A DNA stretch of 64,000 nt from NCBI GenBank assembly GCA_030429625.1, contig JAUIFA010000004.1, forward strand, positions 124,001-188,000. The letters are read 5' to 3'. The notes under the pieces were generated by a model, which did no database searches, was not told where the DNA came from, and saw only the letters and a list, made by a program, of their open reading frames with translations. The translations under genes and the position numbers were made by a program. This DNA is from Alphaproteobacteria bacterium (GTDB lineage: Bacteria; Pseudomonadota; Alphaproteobacteria; Rickettsiales; UBA8987). Shown piece by piece: positions 60,460-64,000 of this stretch. Numbering within the stretch: position 1 is the first letter of the stretch; every line of letters starts with the position of its first letter.

Positions 60460-60954
60460 CTACGATGCCTTTATCAGCATGTGTAAATTTCTGTGGTGGC
60501 AATGACACAATGCTACGGCAAGCGCATCGGCCTCATCCGCTCCGTGTATTTTTGCGTTGGGTAGTAACATCTTCACCATTGCCTCAATTTGTGCTTTGTC
60601 GGCGCGCCCTGCCCCCACTACAGATTTCTTTATATTGGTAGCAGAATATTCGTTAATGCTTAATTGTGCAAGAGATAGAGTGAGTATTATCGCTCCACGG
60701 GCGTGGCCAAGCTTTAAAGACGATTGAGGATTCTTATTCACAAAGGTTTCTTCAATGGCCGCTTCGTGCGGGCCAAAACGTACAATGATGCCTTCCAATT
60801 GATGATGAATGTCTGATAGGCGTTGAGGTAGGGTGTTTTTGCTGTCTGTTTTTATGGTTCCACAAGCGACAAAATAGGTACAATTGTCTTTATAATCCAC
60901 AATTGCCCAGCCGGTTTTGTTAAGCCCCGGATCAATAGCCAAGATTCTGATCAC
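60460..60954 (-). CDS. ruvC: Holliday junction resolvase RuvC
   Basis: RuvC cuts Holliday junctions symmetrically. The RNase H-like fold shows the first catalytic Asp in ILAIDPGLNKTGWAIV, the Glu in AAIEETFVNKNPQSSLKLG and the last acidic pair in GADEADALAVALCH. I chose GTG at 60954 because the conserved N terminus (VIRILAIDPG) starts there and a GGGGG run lies upstream. The gene overlaps the end of the upstream membrane-protein gene by 23 bases. The 164-residue length is typical. Confidence 0.95.
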   Translation of the reverse strand: MIRILAIDPGLNKTGWAIVDYKDNCTYFVACGTIKTDSKNTLPQRLSDIHHQLEGIIVRFGPHEAAIEETFVNKNPQSSLKLGHARGAIILTLSLAQLSINEYSATNIKKSVVGAGRADKAQIEAMVKMLLPNAKIHGADEADALAVALCHCHHRNLHMLIKAS

Positions 60955-62095
60955 GTACAAACCCCCTTGCATCTCCCTCAAGCCCTTTAACATATTGGTC
61001 AAACTCTTTTAAAACCCTATCCGCGTTGCCGGATTTTATATTTTGGAGTGCTCTACGATAGGATTGAGAAATCTGATTGTTAGTACTGTATAGCCCTTGT
61101 TTGAGCATGGGAACTGCCCCTTGAGCGCCGGTACCAAGCTGGTTATTTTGCAGCAGCCTTTTGAAATAATTAAGCGTATCAGGGGATTGTTTAATATTAG
61201 AAATTGGCTCTAATTCTGTGGGTAGAGGCATCATATTAAAGGCATCGGCCAGACTTTCTGGATCAGAAAAATCCAGATTTGAGAAATCAAAATTTTCGAT
61301 ACCAGACTTTAGACTGTCCAACGTTTCTTCCGGAGAGGTAAAATACCTTAAATCGGGAAAGTCAGGCAGGCGAAAACCTGTCAGTTCTTCAATTTTTGCC
61401 ACCGCGCGTCCCCCGCCGTCTTTTAGCGACTGGAAGAGTTCGGGATTGACCTGCATAAAGGTGTAGCCAGAGAAAAAGAGCAAAATAAAATATAGCGAAT
61501 AGGAGGCCAAGCGTCCGAAAATATTGCCAAAGAGAATCGCGAATATTATCAGAATCGGGCGCAGCAACACAAGCACAATACGAAGTGTAATGTCAATTAG
61601 CCGTAGCGCAATGAAAAATAAATAATAGCCAACATATCCTGCTGCCAATGTGACCGTGGCCATGAGAGCAAAAACCACAAACATCACATAGGCGAGTCCT
61701 GATATTTTCCCTGCTGGTTGGACTTTTAAGGCCTTTAGCTTGTTGAAAACACTCACCTGTGCAACGGGAGGAAGTTTCTTTGCAAATGCGGGGTCTTTTA
61801 TCTCTGAGGCTGGGGGAGCGGTATTTTTGTCTATAGGTGGGGGTGAGCTTACGGCGGTTTTTATAGGCTTCCTTTCAATAGGATTCATCTTTTTAGCCGC
61901 ATCTGAGGCTTTAAAACCAATTGGATTACCGGCTTCACCATGTTGTTTGACAAGTCTGCCATCTCTAAATTCTGGCTGGTGACCCTTGTCCTGATTGCCA
62001 AAACGTGTCTTTTCTTGAGATTTTGGCGTAGTTCTATTGTGCACCTCAGAGGGGTTTAATCTTGGTTCCTTGGGGTTTTTGTCGCCAATGGCCAT
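60932..62095 (-). CDS. Unknown membrane protein with disordered N terminus, upstream of ruvC
   Basis: The 387-residue product starts with a long hydrophilic, Pro/Lys-rich, probably disordered region (residues 1-125, for example KTAVSSPPPIDKNTAPPASE). Hydrophobic segments follow at about 130-215: GLAYVMFVVFALMATVTLAA, YYLFFIALRLIDITLRIVLV and ASYSLYFILLFFSGYTFMQV. The C-terminal soluble domain (220-387) has repeated FSNLDFSDPESLAD-type motifs and a helical end. I see no known family. The stop lies inside the ruvC start region, so the two are cotranslated. A candidate membrane partner of the unknown protein at 59218-59829, by context only. Confidence 0.7.
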   Translation of the reverse strand: MAIGDKNPKEPRLNPSEVHNRTTPKSQEKTRFGNQDKGHQPEFRDGRLVKQHGEAGNPIGFKASDAAKKMNPIERKPIKTAVSSPPPIDKNTAPPASEIKDPAFAKKLPPVAQVSVFNKLKALKVQPAGKISGLAYVMFVVFALMATVTLAAGYVGYYLFFIALRLIDITLRIVLVLLRPILIIFAILFGNIFGRLASYSLYFILLFFSGYTFMQVNPELFQSLKDGGGRAVAKIEELTGFRLPDFPDLRYFTSPEETLDSLKSGIENFDFSNLDFSDPESLADAFNMMPLPTELEPISNIKQSPDTLNYFKRLLQNNQLGTGAQGAVPMLKQGLYSTNNQISQSYRRALQNIKSGNADRVLKEFDQYVKGLEGDARGFVRDQNLGY

Positions 62096-62187
62096 ATCAC
62101 TCTCTCAAACACTTGTTTGCAACACCAACATCTTGATTGTAGCATAAAAAATGCCATTGAGCCAGTTTAACAAGAACAACCAAACAG

Positions 62188-62946
62188 TTAACCGGCATTT
62201 TCCAGTTGTTTTGCCACTTCGTCAGACACTTCAAAATTGGCCGAAACATACTGCACATCGTCTAAATCTTCTAGCTTATCAATCAAATTCATAATTTTTT
62301 GTGCCTGTTCAAAATCCACGTCGATGGTGTTAAGGGCTTTCCAACTCAGGCGGCCAACATCCGCATCACCAAATTTTTCACTCAAACTGTCACGCACATC
62401 ATTAAACGCATCGGGATCACAGGTGACTTCGTGTATGTCTTCGTCCGATTCAACATCGTCTGCTCCAGCCTCAACGGCCGCCTCAAACATGGCATCACTG
62501 CTGGCAACGGACACAGGATATTGCAGTATGCCAATGCGTGCAAAGCTAAAAGAGACCGAGCCGCTTTCGCCTAAAGACCCTCCGGCCTTAGACAGAGTGG
62601 AGCGTACCTCTCCGGCCGAACGGTTTTTATTGTCAGTCAAACAATCAATAATCAGCGCCACGCCGCCGGGTGCGTAGCCTTCGTAACGGATTTCTTCATA
62701 ATTTTCTCCATCGTCCAATTCGCCAGAGCCTTTTTTGATGGCCGCATCGATTTTATCTTTAGGCATAGACTGGCTCTTGGCCGTTGCAATAGCACCGCGC
62801 AAACGTGGATTAAAGGCAGGGTCCGGCGCGCCCATGCGTGCAGCGACAATAATTTCCTTGGCAAGTTTGGTAAATAGGTTGCCGCGCTTTTTATCCTGAG
62901 CGCCTTTACGGTGTTTGATGTTTGCAAATTTGGAATGTCCGGCCAT
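62188..62946 (-). CDS. yebC: YebC/TACO1-family protein
   Basis: This 252-residue protein is the classic YebC: MAGHSKFANIKHRKGAQDKK, FTKLAKEIIVAARMGAPDPA, NPRLRGAIATAKSQSMPKDK and YEGYAPGGVALIIDCLTDNK are all present. YebC proteins have been described as transcription regulators (PmpR) and, more recently, as translation factors that relieve ribosome stalling at proline stretches. It often precedes ruvC; here one membrane-protein gene intervenes. It starts 46 bases after the mtaB stop. Confidence 0.96.
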   Translation of the reverse strand: MAGHSKFANIKHRKGAQDKKRGNLFTKLAKEIIVAARMGAPDPAFNPRLRGAIATAKSQSMPKDKIDAAIKKGSGELDDGENYEEIRYEGYAPGGVALIIDCLTDNKNRSAGEVRSTLSKAGGSLGESGSVSFSFARIGILQYPVSVASSDAMFEAAVEAGADDVESDEDIHEVTCDPDAFNDVRDSLSEKFGDADVGRLSWKALNTIDVDFEQAQKIMNLIDKLEDLDDVQYVSANFEVSDEVAKQLENAG

Positions 62947-62992
62947 GGTTATCCTTTAGATTGGTTGAATTGAGTTATTTATAGAGGATATC

Positions 62993-64000
62993 TCAGACTA
63001 TTTCAATAAGCTGTTTGCCGTCGCTTTGGCCAATGGCTACCTCTACTACCGCACCAATAGGGTATTCTTTCTGCAGTTGCACCAGTGCAAAAGATTCGGT
63101 ACGACCCTTACCACCTTGTTCCACAACCACACTCTGAGTATTTCCTACCATGTTATTTAACCGTTGGGATAAATATTCTTCTCCGGCTTTTCTCAGTTGG
63201 CCTGCCCTGTCTTTACGTACTGTCACATCGACCTGTTTCGAGGCGGGAATCAAGGCGGCGGGAGTTCCTTTGCGTGCGCTATAGGGAAACACATGAAGGA
63301 AGGATAACCCGGCTTCTTTGACAATATTCAGGCTGTTTTGAAACATGTCATCTGTTTCGGTAGGGAATCCAGCAATGATGTCCGCACCAAACAACACATC
63401 TGGCCGTAATTGCCGTACTTTCGTACAGAAATCGATCACCTGCTGACGCGTGTGGCGGCGTTTCATGCGTTTAAGAATCATGTCATCACCGGACTGTAAA
63501 CTCAGATGCAAATAGGGCATAAAGCGTGGTTCATTGGCAATTAAGTCCAGCAGCGTGTCATCTATTTCTGCCACGTCAATCGAAGACAGGCGCAGGCGTT
63601 TTAACTCCGGTACTAATTTTAGAACGCGCTGAATCATTTCCCCCAAAGAGGGATTGCCCGGCAAACCGTTGCCATAGTCAGAAATATCGACTCCGGTGAA
63701 GACAACTTCATTATATCCGGCTTCCACTAACGCTTTGGTTTGAGATACAATTTCTCCAATAGGAGTAGAGCGGCTGTTTCCCCTTCCGTAAGGAATGATG
63801 CAGAAGGTGCAGCGATGATCGCAGCCATTTTGTACTTGTATAAAGGCTCTGGCGCGGTCTTCCAAACCGCCAACCATGTGGGGGACAGTTTCGGTCACGC
63901 TCATAATGTCGTTGACCTGTATTTTATGTTCACTGCCGGTTTGGTAAGTTTGAGCATGCATCTTTTCGTCATTGCCGATGACCTGATCTACGCCCTCGAT
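62993..64000 (-). CDS. mtaB: tRNA t6A37 methylthiotransferase MtaB (5' end beyond window)
   Basis: This radical-SAM enzyme adds a methylthio group to t6A37 of tRNAs. The radical-SAM cluster site is CDHRCTFC (CxxxCxxC) in IQVQNGCDHRCTFCIIPYGR, followed by RSTPIGEIVSQTKALVEAGY and a TRAM domain at the end. The frame stays open to the right window edge (IEGVDQVIGNDEK precedes the internal Met at 63961). The N-terminal UPF0004 domain is therefore mostly outside. VIGNDEK plus the spacing favours MtaB over MiaB or RimO. yebC follows after 46 bases. Confidence 0.93.
   Translation of the reverse strand: MEGVDQVIGNDEKMHAQTYQTGSEHKIQVNDIMSVTETVPHMVGGLEDRARAFIQVQNGCDHRCTFCIIPYGRGNSRSTPIGEIVSQTKALVEAGYNEVVFTGVDISDYGNGLPGNPSLGEMIQRVLKLVPELKRLRLSSIDVAEIDDTLLDLIANEPRFMPYLHLSLQSGDDMILKRMKRRHTRQQVIDFCTKVRQLRPDVLFGADIIAGFPTETDDMFQNSLNIVKEAGLSFLHVFPYSARKGTPAALIPASKQVDVTVRKDRAGQLRKAGEEYLSQRLNNMVGNTQSVVVEQGGKGRTESFALVQLQKEYPIGAVVEVAIGQSDGKQLIEIV

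Overview
The window comes from an alphaproteobacterium with a moderately low GC content. The evidence is a large NAD-dependent glutamate dehydrogenase, the yfgM-bamB-der, nfeD-qmcA, YejABE and cobS/cobT blocks, and Gram-negative envelope genes (kdsB, ampG, bamB). ValS resembles the archaeal-like type known from Rickettsia, and IleS is the type II (eukaryote-like) form. Both carry a short palindromic insert of the kind known in Rickettsiales. The cell keeps arginine synthesis (argG, argJ), malate synthase and the MEP pathway (ispE, ispH), so it is not strongly reduced. I cannot name a genus. I saw no rRNA or tRNA gene, CRISPR array, insertion sequence or prophage. Coding density is high; the only gene-free stretch over 300 bases is 26231-26590.

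Layout. 1-8.1 kb: end of an M48 protease, a DsbA-like protein, ispE, a TPR lipoprotein, and der-bamB-yfgM. 8.2-14.4 kb: malate synthase, then a tight run of an HPt/pseudoreceiver protein, a J-domain protein, CobS, a small acidic protein and CobT. 14.4-21.8 kb (minus strand): argG, a small protein, valS, and a bufferin-type RiPP operon (two BufA-like precursors, MNIO enzyme BufB, BufC, DoxX). 22-29.3 kb: ileS, an ABC-2 permease and a 900-residue RTX protein. 29.4-34.6 kb: PhoR/PhoB-like pair, then kdsB, a PfkB kinase and ampG on the minus strand. 34.7-41.2 kb: nfeD-qmcA-yejA, a 68-residue protein closed by a strong terminator, yejB-yejE and a coiled-coil protein. 41.2-52.8 kb: ffh, an unknown repeat protein, rsfS, a CheY-like regulator, mutT, argJ, ispH, a membrane protein, a nitronate monooxygenase-like enzyme, an SH3 protein, a tail-anchored pseudokinase and cysQ. 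52.9-64 kb: the 1619-residue glutamate dehydrogenase, then ybgC, ruvB, a membrane protein, ruvA, ruvC, a second membrane protein, yebC and the 3' part of mtaB.

Most notable: (i) closely similar palindromic elements of 73 and 76 bp inserted in the same frame and orientation in the editing domains of IleS and ValS; (ii) a bufferin-type operon with two different precursor genes; (iii) a degenerate kinase with a C-terminal membrane anchor; (iv) an acidic protein between cobS and cobT, with J-domain and phosphorelay-like proteins upstream; (v) two unknown membrane proteins built into the ruvCAB operon; (vi) a dsbA terminator lying inside the end of convergent ispE.
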